64,000 bases of DNA from NCBI RefSeq assembly GCF_015070875.1, contig NZ_JADDIV010000002.1, positions 682,001 through 746,000 on the forward strand. The letters run 5' to 3'. Positions within the stretch are counted from its first letter, which is position 1. Each line of letters begins with the position of its first letter. Source of the stretch: Ramlibacter pallidus (GTDB lineage Bacteria; Pseudomonadota; Gammaproteobacteria; Burkholderiales; Burkholderiaceae_C). A program made the translations under genes and the position numbers. Below are positions 1-8,469 of the stretch, piece after piece. Below the pieces are notes generated by a model, which was given only the letters and a program-made list of their open reading frames with translations, had not been told where the DNA came from and ran no database searches.

Positions 1-2
1 TG

Positions 3-716
3 AACGCGCGCGAGGCGATGCCGGCGGGCGGCACGGTGTCGATCACCGCCGAGAACGCCATCGATCCGCCCGGCCTGCTGCGCGGGGAATACGTCCGGCT
101 CACGGTGGGCGACACCGGCGCCGGCATGGCGGCGGACGTGCGCGAGCGTGCCTTCGATCCGTCCTTCAGCACCAAGGGCCAGGGCGAAGGCGGCGGCCTG
201 GCGCAGGTCCACGCCTTCGCCGAGGCGTGCGGCGGCAGTGCGGACATTGAGAGCGCCCCGGGCCGCGGCACCACCGTCACGCTGCTGCTGCCCCGTTCGC
301 AGGAACCGGTGGCGGCGCCCCCGGGCCCGTCCGCCGGCGTCGACAGCCCCCGGCGGGTGCTGGTGGTGGAGGACGACCGCGAGGTGGCGGACCTGGTGGC
401 CGAGATGCTGGACTACCTGGGCTACCAGCTGGTGCGCGCCACCACGGCGGCCGAAGCGCTGTTCACGCTGGAGCACGACCGCCGCATCGACCTGGTGTTC
501 TCGGACATCATGATGCCGGGCAAGCTGACCGGCGTGGACCTGGCGCGCCGCGTGCGCCGCGACCATCCGGACGTGCCGGTGGTGCTGACCTCCGGCTACG
601 CGGAGTCGTTCAAGCAGGAGGTGGCCAGCGAAGGCCTGCTGCTGCTGCCCAAGCCGTACGCGATGGACGAACTCGGCGCGATGGTGGAGCGGGCCTTGCA
701 GGCCAAGGTGCACTAG
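3..716 (+). CDS. Hybrid sensor histidine kinase, C-terminal part with receiver domain (cut by window edge)
   Basis: The reading frame is open to the left edge, so this is the 3' end of a longer gene. The visible part starts inside the HATPase_c domain with an N-box-like NAREAMPAGG, followed by GDTGAGM and the G2 region GQGEGGGLAQVHAF. A linker then leads to a CheY-like receiver from about base 348, with acidic residues VVEDD, the phospho-acceptor Asp in FSDIMMPG (codon 504-506) and the KPY motif near the end. The layout is that of a hybrid kinase in which the receiver takes phosphate from the catalytic core. The sensor part and the signal are outside the window. No partner regulator is visible. 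Confidence 0.9.
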   Translation, partial: NAREAMPAGGTVSITAENAIDPPGLLRGEYVRLTVGDTGAGMAADVRERAFDPSFSTKGQGEGGGLAQVHAFAEACGGSADIESAPGRGTTVTLLLPRSQEPVAAPPGPSAGVDSPRRVLVVEDDREVADLVAEMLDYLGYQLVRATTAAEALFTLEHDRRIDLVFSDIMMPGKLTGVDLARRVRRDHPDVPVVLTSGYAESFKQEVASEGLLLLPKPYAMDELGAMVERALQAKVH

Positions 717-719
717 CCT

Positions 720-1343
720 TCAGCGCAGCGCATCGAAGAAGGCGGCGATCGCTTTCGGCAGCGCCTTGCGCTGCGTGCGTTGCAGCTTCACCAGCAGTTC
801 GTGCGGCGTCGCTTCCACGCGGTACTCGCGGCGGATGTCCTGCTGGATGCGCGCCAGCAGCGCCGCGGCGACTTCGGCATCGGCCAGCGCGCGGTGGGCG
901 CGTCCCGCCGGCGCCAGCGCGTGGAACGAGGCCAGCGACTGCAGGCGGTAGCTGCCGGCCTGCGGATACAGCCGCCGCGACAGCAGCATCGTGCACGCGA
1001 AGGGATGATCGACATCGGTGTCCGGGCCGATGCGGCGCAGCTCCGCAGACCAGAAGCGCTGGTCGAACGAGGCGTTGTGCGCCACCAGCGGCACGCCGCG
1101 CACGAAGCGCGCTGCCTGCGCCATCACGTCCGCCGCCGGCGGTGCCGAACGGACCATCGCGTTGCTGATGCCGGTGTACTGCTCGATGAAGGCCGGGATC
1201 CGCACGCCGGCGTTCATCAGCGACTGGAAGCGGTCGACCACCTGGCCGTCCTCCAGCAGCACGATCGCCACCTCGGTCGCACGGTCGCCCATCGCGGGCG
1301 AAAGCCCCGTGGTCTCGAAGTCGATGACGCCGACGCGGCTCAT
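720..1343 (-). CDS. 3'-5' exonuclease, DEDDh (DnaQ/RNase T) family
   Basis: A 207-residue single-domain exonuclease. The three Exo motifs are visible: DFETTG with Asp8 and Glu10, HNASFD with Asp94, and HRALADAE with His150 and Asp155. This is the complete DEDDh set for two-metal-ion hydrolysis of DNA or RNA 3' ends. It lacks the polymerase- and tau-binding regions of replicative epsilon subunits, so it is more likely a stand-alone repair or processing nuclease. Its start codon overlaps the stop of the upstream XRE gene (ATGA), so the two are probably translationally coupled. The precise substrate cannot be read from the sequence. Confidence 0.9.
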   Translation of the reverse strand: MSRVGVIDFETTGLSPAMGDRATEVAIVLLEDGQVVDRFQSLMNAGVRIPAFIEQYTGISNAMVRSAPPAADVMAQAARFVRGVPLVAHNASFDQRFWSAELRRIGPDTDVDHPFACTMLLSRRLYPQAGSYRLQSLASFHALAPAGRAHRALADAEVAAALLARIQQDIRREYRVEATPHELLVKLQRTQRKALPKAIAAFFDALR

Positions 1344-1603
1344 GTCGCGCCGTCTTCGGGCGGCCGCACCTGCACCTGCACGCCGTACGACGCGAGCAGT
1401 CCCAGCACGTGCCCGATCGCCACGCCGGGTTCGCCGGCCTCGATGCGGCCGATGGTCTGCACGTGCACGCCCAGCCGCGCGGCCGCCGCCGCCTGGCCTT
1501 CGCCGGTGCGGGTGCGTGCGAGACGCGCGGCCGCGCCCAGGTCCTGGATCGACTGCAGGACGGCGGCGGGGATGTCGGTGGAGATGCGCTTGCCCTGGGC
1601 CAT
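1340..1603 (-). CDS. XRE-family helix-turn-helix protein (87 aa)
   Basis: A small DNA-binding protein with an XRE-type helix-turn-helix at about residues 25-80; the recognition-helix region reads LGVHVQTIGRIEAGEP. It resembles HipB-like regulators in size, but no HipA kinase gene is adjacent. It sits between an AhpD-like gene (4-base gap) and the exonuclease (ATGA overlap), so the three genes probably form one transcript read leftwards. It may regulate this operon. Its target is unknown. Confidence 0.8.
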   Translation of the reverse strand: MAQGKRISTDIPAAVLQSIQDLGAAARLARTRTGEGQAAAAARLGVHVQTIGRIEAGEPGVAIGHVLGLLASYGVQVQVRPPEDGAT

Positions 1604-1607
1604 GGCG

Positions 1608-2207
1608 CTATGCGTCCTTCCCGTGCTTGCCGGGCGACCACGTACCGTCCGGCGCCGCCTTGCGCGCCACCGCCAGCGGCACCGCTTCCAGCGGTGTGCC
1701 CATGCTGTCGTTCCAGCGGTTCAGGAAGCCGAACATCGCGACCACGCCGAGGATCTCGACGATCTCGCCGTCGCTCCAGTGCGCCCGCATGCGTTCGAAG
1801 ACGTCGTCTGTGACCGCGTTCGGCTGCGACGCGGCAGCCAGGGCGAAGTCGAGCGCGGCGCGTTCGCGCTCCGTGTAGAGCGGACTCGTCGCGTAGCTCC
1901 ACACCGCCGCCAGCTTCTCGTCGCTGACCCCGAAGTTGTGCGCGCCCAGCAGCGTGTGCGCCTGGCAATAGAGGCAGCCGCCCGCCTTGCTGGCCACGTG
2001 GCCGACCAGGCGGCGGAAGCCCAGGTCCACCTCGCCGGCGGGGTCCATCACCGCCGCGTTCAGGTCGGCGAAGGCCTTCACCAGCTTCGGCTTGCGTTGC
2101 ATGGTCAGCACGCTGTTGGGCGTGAAGCCGAGCGTGGAAAGGAAGAAGTCGAAGTGCCCCTTCAGTTCGGGCGTGGTCTCGGGCGGCAGGGGTGGCAGGC
2201 GCGGCAT
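1608..2207 (-). CDS. AhpD/carboxymuconolactone-decarboxylase-like protein
   Basis: A 199-residue protein with the alkylhydroperoxidase core motif C-x-x-C-x-x-H (Cys78, Cys81, His84, read as GGCLYCQAH). The core is embedded in a mostly helical fold, and a second helical repeat contains TSPLYTERERAALDFA, typical of peroxidase-related CMD proteins. The two cysteines would form the redox-active pair that reduces peroxides. First gene of the leftward operon with the XRE regulator and the exonuclease. True carboxymuconolactone decarboxylases lack this CxxC, so the peroxidase reading is preferred. The physiological substrate is unknown. Confidence 0.85.
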   Translation of the reverse strand: MPRLPPLPPETTPELKGHFDFFLSTLGFTPNSVLTMQRKPKLVKAFADLNAAVMDPAGEVDLGFRRLVGHVASKAGGCLYCQAHTLLGAHNFGVSDEKLAAVWSYATSPLYTERERAALDFALAAASQPNAVTDDVFERMRAHWSDGEIVEILGVVAMFGFLNRWNDSMGTPLEAVPLAVARKAAPDGTWSPGKHGKDA

Positions 2208-2253
2208 GCGGGCTCCGTTCGGGAGCCCGAGTATGCATGCCGCGCGCCGCGGG

Positions 2254-3654
2254 TCAGGCCATGAAACCGAGGTTGCGCGTCGAGAAGTTCGACAGGTTCG
2301 GCATCAGCGCCAGTTGGTCGGTCGCCGAGACCCCGAGCCAGGTCGCCAGCGTTCCGGCCAGCTGCTCCACCGCCATGGTCGGCAGCAGGCGGCCCTGGCC
2401 GACGTCGTCGGGCCCGCCGCTCGCCACCACGGGCGGCGTTCCGACGAAACGGCGGCCCTGCACCGCGCCGCCCAGCACGAAATGCATGCTGCCCCAGCCG
2501 TGGTCCGAGCCGTCGTTGTTGGACACCAGCGTGCGGCCGAAGTCCGACGCGGTGAAGGTCGTGACCTGGTCGGCCACGCCCAGGTCCACGGTCGCCTGGT
2601 AGAACGCGCCGAGCGCATTGCCCACGGCCGCCATCAGGTTCGGGTGGTTGACCGCCAGCGCGTCGTGCGTGTCGAAGCCGCCGAGCGAGACGAAGAACAC
2701 CTGGCGCCGCGAGCCCAGCGTGTTGCGCTCGGCGATCAGGCGCGCCACCGTCTGCAGCTGCGACGCCAGCCCGTTGCCGGTGGGGAAGGTCGTGGGCAGC
2801 GTGACGCCGGCGAGCGCGCTGGACAGCTGCTCGTGCGATTCCACCGAACGCCGCGTGACGGTCGCGTACTCGTTCTCCAGCAGGTGCGTGCGCGGCTGCG
2901 TGATCAGCGTGCGCATGGCCGTCGAACAGGCCGCCGACCCGAACAGCGGGCTGCGCACGCCGTTCACGGGAACGGCGCCGCCGCTGCCCACCTGGTACTG
3001 CACCGCCGACTGGCCGGTGAGGTAGACCGCGTTGCCGCTGACGCTGATGCAGGTGAAGGTGGCGTTGCCGTTGCCCGACGCGAACAGGTCGCCCAGGCGG
3101 CCGCCCCAGCCGGTGCGCGCGCCTTCCGGCAGCGAGGACTGCCAGTACGACTGCTGGTCGTTGTGCGAGAACAGCTTGGGCGGCAGGGGCACCGAGCGCG
3201 CGCTGTACTGCGCCTTCGTCGTGGGTTGCACCAGCGGGCCGACGTTCAGAAGCACCGCCATGCGGCTGGCGTCGAACACCGGCACCAGCGGCGCGAGCCC
3301 CGGCGCCAGCGCGTACTGCAGCCCGCCGGCCAGCGGCGTGGCGGGATTCAGCGCGGTGGCGGCCAGCGCGGCGCGGTCCAGCGCGAGGTTGGGCCGCAGC
3401 AGGCGATAGGCCTCGTGGCTGGCGGCGTCGTAGGGCACCAGCGTGTTGGCCTGGTCGTTGCCGCCATAGAGGAACACGCACACCAGCGCCTTGTAGTCTC
3501 CGGCGGCCTGGGCCGCCGCTTCGCCCATGGCCGCCAGGCTCATGGCCCATGGCGCGGCACCGGCGGCGATCGAGAGGGCGGCACTGCGGCGCAGGAAGGC
3601 GCGGCGCGATGCGTTGTCGGGAGGAATGTCGTCAAAGTGCATCGTGGTCCTCAC
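2254..3654 (-). CDS. DUF1501 family protein, Tat-exported
   Basis: A 466-residue protein of the DUF1501 (sulfatase-like, alkaline-phosphatase-fold) family. The N-terminus carries a twin-arginine signal (SRRAFLRR) followed by a hydrophobic stretch and an Ala-rich cleavage region near residue 36. Internal features typical of the family include VSLGGFDTHDA, FTASDFGRT and DHGWGSMHFVLGG. Its start overlaps the stop of the upstream DUF1800 gene by four bases, the standard pairing for this family. Members are found in the periplasm or on the surface, and their biochemical role is not established. The function here is therefore left open. Confidence 0.9.
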   Translation of the reverse strand: MRTTMHFDDIPPDNASRRAFLRRSAALSIAAGAAPWAMSLAAMGEAAAQAAGDYKALVCVFLYGGNDQANTLVPYDAASHEAYRLLRPNLALDRAALAATALNPATPLAGGLQYALAPGLAPLVPVFDASRMAVLLNVGPLVQPTTKAQYSARSVPLPPKLFSHNDQQSYWQSSLPEGARTGWGGRLGDLFASGNGNATFTCISVSGNAVYLTGQSAVQYQVGSGGAVPVNGVRSPLFGSAACSTAMRTLITQPRTHLLENEYATVTRRSVESHEQLSSALAGVTLPTTFPTGNGLASQLQTVARLIAERNTLGSRRQVFFVSLGGFDTHDALAVNHPNLMAAVGNALGAFYQATVDLGVADQVTTFTASDFGRTLVSNNDGSDHGWGSMHFVLGGAVQGRRFVGTPPVVASGGPDDVGQGRLLPTMAVEQLAGTLATWLGVSATDQLALMPNLSNFSTRNLGFMA

Positions 3655-5357
3655 TTCTGCGCGATGAATTCGGGAGCCGCCAGGACCAGCACCAGTGCCG
3701 CCTGCACGCGGTTGCGGCGTCCGGTCTCGGTGCCGGCATTGATGGTGTCCAGCGCGGCCTGCAGCGTCGCGATCGTCGCTGGCGCGAGCTGTCCCGCCGC
3801 GAGCACCAGGTTGATCTCGTCCAGCAGCGCGCGCGAGTTGGTCGCCAGCGCCATCAGCGGCGCGTGGTCGCCGCGCACGTCGCCGATGCCGCTGCCCGCC
3901 ACCGCGCGCTGCATGTAGTTCAGGTAGCCCGCCACCGAGGTCTCGTTGGCGATCTGCAGCTCCGGCGCCGTCAGGCCGGCGGCGGCCAGCGCGCCGCCCG
4001 GCGGCACGTAGCCCGGGCGGTAGAAGTTGAACACCGAAGGCGCGCGCATCGGGCTCTGGCCCAGGCGGCTGCCCGCGTCGGACAGGTCACCGATCGCCCA
4101 CAGGCCGGAGGGCGAGCTCGCCCGGAAGCCGCGCGCCCAGTTCAGGAAGCGGACCACCGGCTCGCGGACCTTGCCGAAGGCCGGGTTGCGGGCCGCGGCA
4201 GCGGTATCGCGCGCTTCGGGGTCGAGCAGGATCGCGCGCAGCACCGCCTTCAGGTCGCCCCGCACGCCCTGGCCGTTGTCGACGAAGGCCGCGGCCACGC
4301 GGCCCACGTACGCCGCGCTCGGGTTGCTGCTCACCAGCCGCTGGATCAGCTGGCGGCAGACGAAGGGCGGCACGTTGGGATGCCGGAACAGCACGTCGAG
4401 CGCCGTGCGCAAGGCGGCGATCGCGCTGGTGCCGGAGGGGATGGTGGTGCCCAGGAAGCTCTTGGCCCCGGTTTCGTAGCGGTTGGCCACCTGCGCCAGC
4501 GGGCGCTGGTGGATGCCGGGAGGGTAGGGCGACGTCAGGCCGGCGGTGTCGCGGTCCCAGCCGGTGAACACGCGGGCCAGGCCGCTGACGTCCTCCGGCT
4601 CGTAGGTCTCCCCGCGGGCGCCGTCGACCGTGCCGTCCGGCCGCAGGTGCAGCAGGCCGATGGTGAACAGCTGCATCAGCTCGCGCGCGTAGTTCTCGTC
4701 CGGCTGGCTGCCGCGCCCGTTGGCCTTGGCGTTGCCGCGGTAGGTGAGGTAGTAGCCCATCGCGGTGGAGAGGCTCACGTCTTCCAGCAGCTGGCGATAG
4801 TTGCCGAAAGCGTTGCGCTCCAGGATGTCGAGGTAGTGGCCGACGCAGAACTGGCGCCAGTCGGTGTCGATGCCGGAGACGGACACGGTGAGGATCTGCG
4901 ACAGCGCGAACACCATCCGCTGGCGCAGGGCGTCGGGACTGGCGATGAACTTGCGCCAGATGCTGTTGTCCAGGCCCGCGGTGTTGTTGCGGTTCGCCTC
5001 CACGCCGAACCCGTTGGCCATCATCCAGTCGAAGTGGCCCTGCGTGGGCTCGATCTGGAACTGCTCCTCGATCCAGCGGCGGGCGCCGCCGCCGGCCGCC
5101 TGCGTGATGTCGGCGCGGCTGGCCCCCAGCGTGCCCTGCGCCAGCAGGCGCGCGGCATCGTTGGTGCCCATGGGCTCCTCGGGCGGCAGCGGCGCATCGC
5201 CGAACCCCGGCAGGCCGCCGGTACCGCCGCCGTCGTCACCCCCACCTCCGCCGCAGGCCGCCAGCGCCGCGGACGCGATCAACGCGGCGGCGAACGGTGC
5301 CGTGCCGTGCGGCGGCGGTGTTTCCTCCCGCACTTCCAGGATGTTGGCTTCTCCCAC
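3651..5357 (-). CDS. DUF1800 family protein
   Basis: The conserved region begins near GTNDAARLLAQGTLGAS and contains the family signature of a helical domain with NPNFARELMELF-like text (here DENYARELMQLFTIG) and FTGWD. The open frame extends far upstream, but that part runs antisense to another gene. I chose a GTG start at 5357 because a GGAGG sequence lies five bases before it and it leaves a short N-terminus leading to a lipoprotein-like LAACGGGG. That gives 568 residues. ATGA overlap with the downstream DUF1501 gene indicates coupling. Members are probably exported and work with DUF1501 proteins; the reaction is unknown. The start is uncertain. Confidence 0.85.
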   Translation of the reverse strand: MGEANILEVREETPPPHGTAPFAAALIASAALAACGGGGGDDGGGTGGLPGFGDAPLPPEEPMGTNDAARLLAQGTLGASRADITQAAGGGARRWIEEQFQIEPTQGHFDWMMANGFGVEANRNNTAGLDNSIWRKFIASPDALRQRMVFALSQILTVSVSGIDTDWRQFCVGHYLDILERNAFGNYRQLLEDVSLSTAMGYYLTYRGNAKANGRGSQPDENYARELMQLFTIGLLHLRPDGTVDGARGETYEPEDVSGLARVFTGWDRDTAGLTSPYPPGIHQRPLAQVANRYETGAKSFLGTTIPSGTSAIAALRTALDVLFRHPNVPPFVCRQLIQRLVSSNPSAAYVGRVAAAFVDNGQGVRGDLKAVLRAILLDPEARDTAAAARNPAFGKVREPVVRFLNWARGFRASSPSGLWAIGDLSDAGSRLGQSPMRAPSVFNFYRPGYVPPGGALAAAGLTAPELQIANETSVAGYLNYMQRAVAGSGIGDVRGDHAPLMALATNSRALLDEINLVLAAGQLAPATIATLQAALDTINAGTETGRRNRVQAALVLVLAAPEFIAQK

Positions 5358-5627
5358 TCCGTCCTCCACTGATGAGTTCGGGGGGATTCCATCGCGCGGC
5401 GTGCAAAGCGTCCGCGCGTTTCGGTAAGGAGCGGTAAGAAGCTCATCCGTTGCGCAAGCGTCCGCGTCGAAATGCGCGTCTGCGTCACCGAAAGCGAGCA
5501 GGCCGTGGGCGGCGCGCGACGGTCGTCCTTGTAGGTGTGCGCCTGCTTGCGAGTCCGCCCCAGGCTGTGCCGCCGGCAGGACGCGAGGGTCTACCGTGGG
5601 CGCTCTGCCAACCAAGGAGCAACAAGC

Positions 5628-6146
5628 ATGAACGATCACAAGCGCGATTCCCTCGACAAGAAGGACCACCCGGCCGCCAAGGGCGTGGGTGCGGTGGTGG
5701 GCGGCGTCGGTGGCGGCGTCGCGGGCGGTGCAGCCGCGGGCGCGGCGGCCGGCGGCATGACCGGCCCGGTGGGTGCGGTGGTGGGTGCCGCGGTCGGCGC
5801 CGTGGTGGGCGCGGTCGCCGGCAAGGGCATCGCCAAGGCCGCCGACCCCGCCGTGGAAGACGCGTACTGGCGCGAGAACTACTCGACCCGCCCGTACGTC
5901 GACCAGAGCGCCAAGTACGACGACTACTCGCCGGCCTACCGCTATGGCGTGGAGTCGTACTCCAAGTACCCGAACCGCTCGTTCGACGACGTCGAGCCGG
6001 AACTGAGCCGCGACTGGGGCACCGCCCGCGGCAAATCCTCGCTGGAATGGGAGCGCGCCAAGCACGCTTCGCGCGACGCCTGGCACCGCGTGAGCAACAC
6101 GGTGGAACGTGCGGTTCCGGGGGATTCGGACCGCGACGGGCGTTGA
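5628..6146 (+). CDS. Glycine-zipper protein of unknown function (172 aa)
   Basis: The start follows AAGGAGC by eight bases. Residues 1-20 are charged (NDHKRDSLDKKDHP). Residues of about 22-75 form a long Gly/Ala/Val zipper with repeated GGVGGGVAGG- and GAVVGAAVGA-type units, which can insert in or span membranes. The C-terminal half is hydrophilic, rich in Tyr/Asp/Arg, with paired YDDYSPAYRYG- and SYSKYPNRSFDD-type stretches and a Trp-containing end. The zipper and the isolated position between two terminator-like regions suggest a stress-induced envelope-associated protein, which is inference. No signal peptide is seen. Confidence 0.8.
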   Translation: MNDHKRDSLDKKDHPAAKGVGAVVGGVGGGVAGGAAAGAAAGGMTGPVGAVVGAAVGAVVGAVAGKGIAKAADPAVEDAYWRENYSTRPYVDQSAKYDDYSPAYRYGVESYSKYPNRSFDDVEPELSRDWGTARGKSSLEWERAKHASRDAWHRVSNTVERAVPGDSDRDGR

Positions 6147-6162
6147 GCGTTCCGCTGGAATG

Positions 6163-6191
6163 AAAAAGAGGCGCCCTCGGCGCCTCTTTTT
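6163..6191 (+). terminator. Rho-independent terminator, probably bidirectional
   Basis: A perfect 8-base-pair stem GAGGCGCC/GGCGCCTC closes a three-base loop. It is preceded by five A and followed by nine T, so it can end transcription of the glycine-zipper gene on the plus strand and of the NHL lipoprotein gene arriving on the minus strand. Confidence 0.9.
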
Positions 6192-6208
6192 TTTTCGCTG
6201 GCCCGCCT

Positions 6209-7759
6209 TCAGGGCGACTGCAGCACGAGGACGCGGTTATTGAAGCGGTCATTCACCAGCAGCTTGTCACCGACGAACTTCACGCCGTGCGGAAGGTTCA
6301 CGCGGTCGGCCGCGGTGCCGGCAGCGTTGGTGGTGAAGTTCGCCTGCCCCAGCACGGCATCGGCGGGCTGGAAGCTGGTGGTGGGGAAGGTGTTCCACAC
6401 CAGCACCCGATGGTTGCTGGTGTCGGCGATCGCCAGCTGCATCCCGTTGGAGTCGACACCGTTGTACGGCGCGTTCAGGGTCCGCGCGGTCGGTGCATCC
6501 GTCACGCCGTCCTGGTTGTCGTCGTTCGGCGCCACACGGGTGAAGCTGCCTTGCCCGAGCACGAGGTCGGCCCGCTGGAAGTTCGCAGTGGGGAAGGTGT
6601 TCCACACCAGCGCCCGGTGGTTGGAGGAATCCAGCACCACCAGCCGCTGGCCATCGCTCCACAGGCCGGACGGGCGCCACATCGTGCGATCCGAGGGCGT
6701 CGCGTCGGCCGTGCCGTCCTGGTTGTCGTCGTTGCGGCGGCAGTGGGTGAAGTCGCCCTGGCCCAGCACGAGGTCCGGCGGGGTGGTGTTCGCGGTGGGC
6801 ACGGTGTTCCACAGCAGCACGCGCTGGTTGTTGGTGTCGGCCACCACCAGCTTGCCGTCGGGCGTGATCACCACGGATTCGGGGAAGCCGATGCGCGTCG
6901 CCGTGCAGCCGAAGGTCACCGCGGCATTGAAGTCGACCTGCCCCAGCACCACGTCGGGCAGCGCGCCGCTGGCCGAGGGCACCGTGGACCAGACCAGGAC
7001 GCGGCTGTTGTTCAAGTCGGCGACGGCCATCTTGCCGGCGGCGATCGAAACCTGCATCGGGCCGTTGAGCGAATCACGTGCCGTCGCACGCGGCGCGCCA
7101 GTCACGAAGTCCGGCTGCCCGAGCACGATGTCGGCGGCCGCGTTGCTGGTGGCCGGCACCGCCGGGAAGCCGAGGATGCGGTGGTTGTTCCAGTCGCTCA
7201 CGAACAGGCGCCCGTCGGCGACGGCGACGTTGCCCTGCGGGCTGCGCACCGTGCTGGCGGAGACGGGCTGCGCGGTGCCCGTCGCGAGGTCGGCCTGTCC
7301 GATCGCCGCGAACGCGGCCTGACCGCTGGCGAATTGCGTGGGAACGAAGAAGCTGGCGGTGGCGGCCGCGGCCATTGCACCGCCGGCCGCTCCCGTCGCC
7401 AGCACGCTCAGGGTGCCACCCTGGCCCCGGGGCCAGCCACCCGCCGGCGGCGCCAGCGTCAGCGTGGTGTTGTCGGCCGACCAGCTCGTCACCGGATTCA
7501 GCGCGGTGAAACTTCCCGCGAGTTGCAGGCTGGCTGTGGCGACCGGCGCGCTGAACTGCACCACGATCGACGTGTTCGCCGCCAGCGTCGGCTGGCCGGG
7601 GGGCGTGATGCTCGCGGTCAGCGCTTCGGGCGTTCCCGCCGGCGGAGGGTTGGTGGCCGGCGGCGGCGTGGTGCCGCCGGGCGTCACCAGGTCGGAGCCC
7701 CCGCCGCACGCGGCGAGGAACAGGGCGGCGAAACACACCAGGGGAAGCAGGCGACGCAT
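6209..7759 (-). CDS. NHL-repeat lipoprotein with a beta-propeller and calcium-loop-like motifs
   Basis: A 516-residue exported lipoprotein. The N-terminus is a type II signal peptide with lipobox LAAC (Cys18), then a Pro/Thr-rich linker and an Ig-like region at about residues 45-140. From about residue 150 the protein consists of blades with the pattern ADLVLGQ ... NHRVLVWNTFPT. The last three units have a 69-residue period. Two blades carry the insertion NDDNQDG, which resembles a DxNxDG calcium-binding loop. Likely a surface or periplasmic binding protein of propeller fold; the ligand is unknown. It stands alone, with a terminator on its 3' side. Confidence 0.85.
   Translation of the reverse strand: MRRLLPLVCFAALFLAACGGGSDLVTPGGTTPPPATNPPPAGTPEALTASITPPGQPTLAANTSIVVQFSAPVATASLQLAGSFTALNPVTSWSADNTTLTLAPPAGGWPRGQGGTLSVLATGAAGGAMAAAATASFFVPTQFASGQAAFAAIGQADLATGTAQPVSASTVRSPQGNVAVADGRLFVSDWNNHRILGFPAVPATSNAAADIVLGQPDFVTGAPRATARDSLNGPMQVSIAAGKMAVADLNNSRVLVWSTVPSASGALPDVVLGQVDFNAAVTFGCTATRIGFPESVVITPDGKLVVADTNNQRVLLWNTVPTANTTPPDLVLGQGDFTHCRRNDDNQDGTADATPSDRTMWRPSGLWSDGQRLVVLDSSNHRALVWNTFPTANFQRADLVLGQGSFTRVAPNDDNQDGVTDAPTARTLNAPYNGVDSNGMQLAIADTSNHRVLVWNTFPTTSFQPADAVLGQANFTTNAAGTAADRVNLPHGVKFVGDKLLVNDRFNNRVLVLQSP
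6381..6818 (-). repeat. Tandem 207-bp repeats inside the NHL lipoprotein gene
   Basis: The plus-strand string GTGGGGAAGGTGTTCCACAC occurs at 6381 and again at 6588, and a diverged copy (GTGGGCACGGTGTTCCAC) lies at 6795. The spacing is exactly 207 bases both times, that is 69 codons, so each unit is one propeller repeat. High DNA-level identity suggests recent duplication or gene conversion. Confidence 0.8.
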
Positions 7760-7875
7760 TCGGGGATCCTCGTTTTTCGAAGCGCCCGAATGTAGGGGAA
7801 TCGCGCAGCGGACGCTACCTTCCGATGGACCCTCCGCACCGGAATGAACGCTTTCGTATTTAGGAGGATGGCGTA

Positions 7876-8385
7876 TCAGGCGATCCGCACCGGCGTTCCC
7901 GCGGGGACGCGATCGAACAGCGCCACGAGGTCGTCGCCGCGCATGCGGATGCAGCCGTGCGACGCGGGCTGCCCGATCAGGTGTTCGTCCGCGGTGCCGT
8001 GGATGTAGACGTAGCGGCGCAAGCTGTCGACGCTGCCGCCACGGTTGTGGCCCGGCTCCAGCCCCTCGAGCCAGAGGATGCGCGTGAGGATCCAGTCACG
8101 CGCGGGGAAGCGCTGCGCGAGCTCCGGCCCGAACACTTCGCCGGTCGCGCGCCGGCCGTGGAACACCGTGCCCGGCACGCAGCCTTCGCCGATCTTCAGG
8201 CGCACGCGGTGCCGTCCGGTGGGCGTGCAGTAGCTGCCCTGTCTGCAGCCGGTGCCGTTGGCGGCGGTGGAGACCGGATAGCGGAGCACCGTTCCATCGG
8301 GCAGCGCCAGCCGCAGTTGCTGCGCACGCACGTCCACGTCGATGCGCGGCAGCGTCGCGGGCAGGGGCAGGGTCTGCAGTCGCAT
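7876..8385 (-). CDS. L,D-transpeptidase (YkuD domain)
   Basis: A 169-residue protein with one YkuD domain. The catalytic motif is complete: HGTADEHLIG, then SHGCIRM with the nucleophilic Cys and upstream His. The family forms 3-3 cross-links in peptidoglycan or attaches proteins to it. The start at 8385 was chosen because the frame further upstream is antisense to the divergent MFS gene. No convincing signal peptide precedes the domain, unusual for an enzyme that works outside the membrane; it may be exported by another route, or a start has been missed. Divergent from the MFS gene with 84 bases between them. Confidence 0.85.
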   Translation of the reverse strand: MRLQTLPLPATLPRIDVDVRAQQLRLALPDGTVLRYPVSTAANGTGCRQGSYCTPTGRHRVRLKIGEGCVPGTVFHGRRATGEVFGPELAQRFPARDWILTRILWLEGLEPGHNRGGSVDSLRRYVYIHGTADEHLIGQPASHGCIRMRGDDLVALFDRVPAGTPVRIA

Positions 8386-8469
8386 GGCGGGCAAGGGCTT
8401 GCCGCGCAGTCTAGTGCGTCCGTCCCGCGGCGCGGTACCCTCGGCACGAAACCCGCTTCCCGACCCCGC

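Noticed and set aside
1340-1603. XRE protein as antitoxin of a toxin-antitoxin pair
   Set aside because: Its neighbours are an AhpD-like protein and a DEDDh exonuclease; no kinase or RNase toxin is present.
780-2264. Long plus-strand frames over the exonuclease/XRE/AhpD genes
   Set aside because: They are Arg/Ala/His-rich shadows without family motifs, typical of antisense frames in GC-rich DNA.
5358-6086. Upstream extension of the DUF1800 frame to 6086
   Set aside because: It runs antisense to the glycine-zipper gene, has no signal peptide at its start, and a better GTG with GGAGG lies at 5357.
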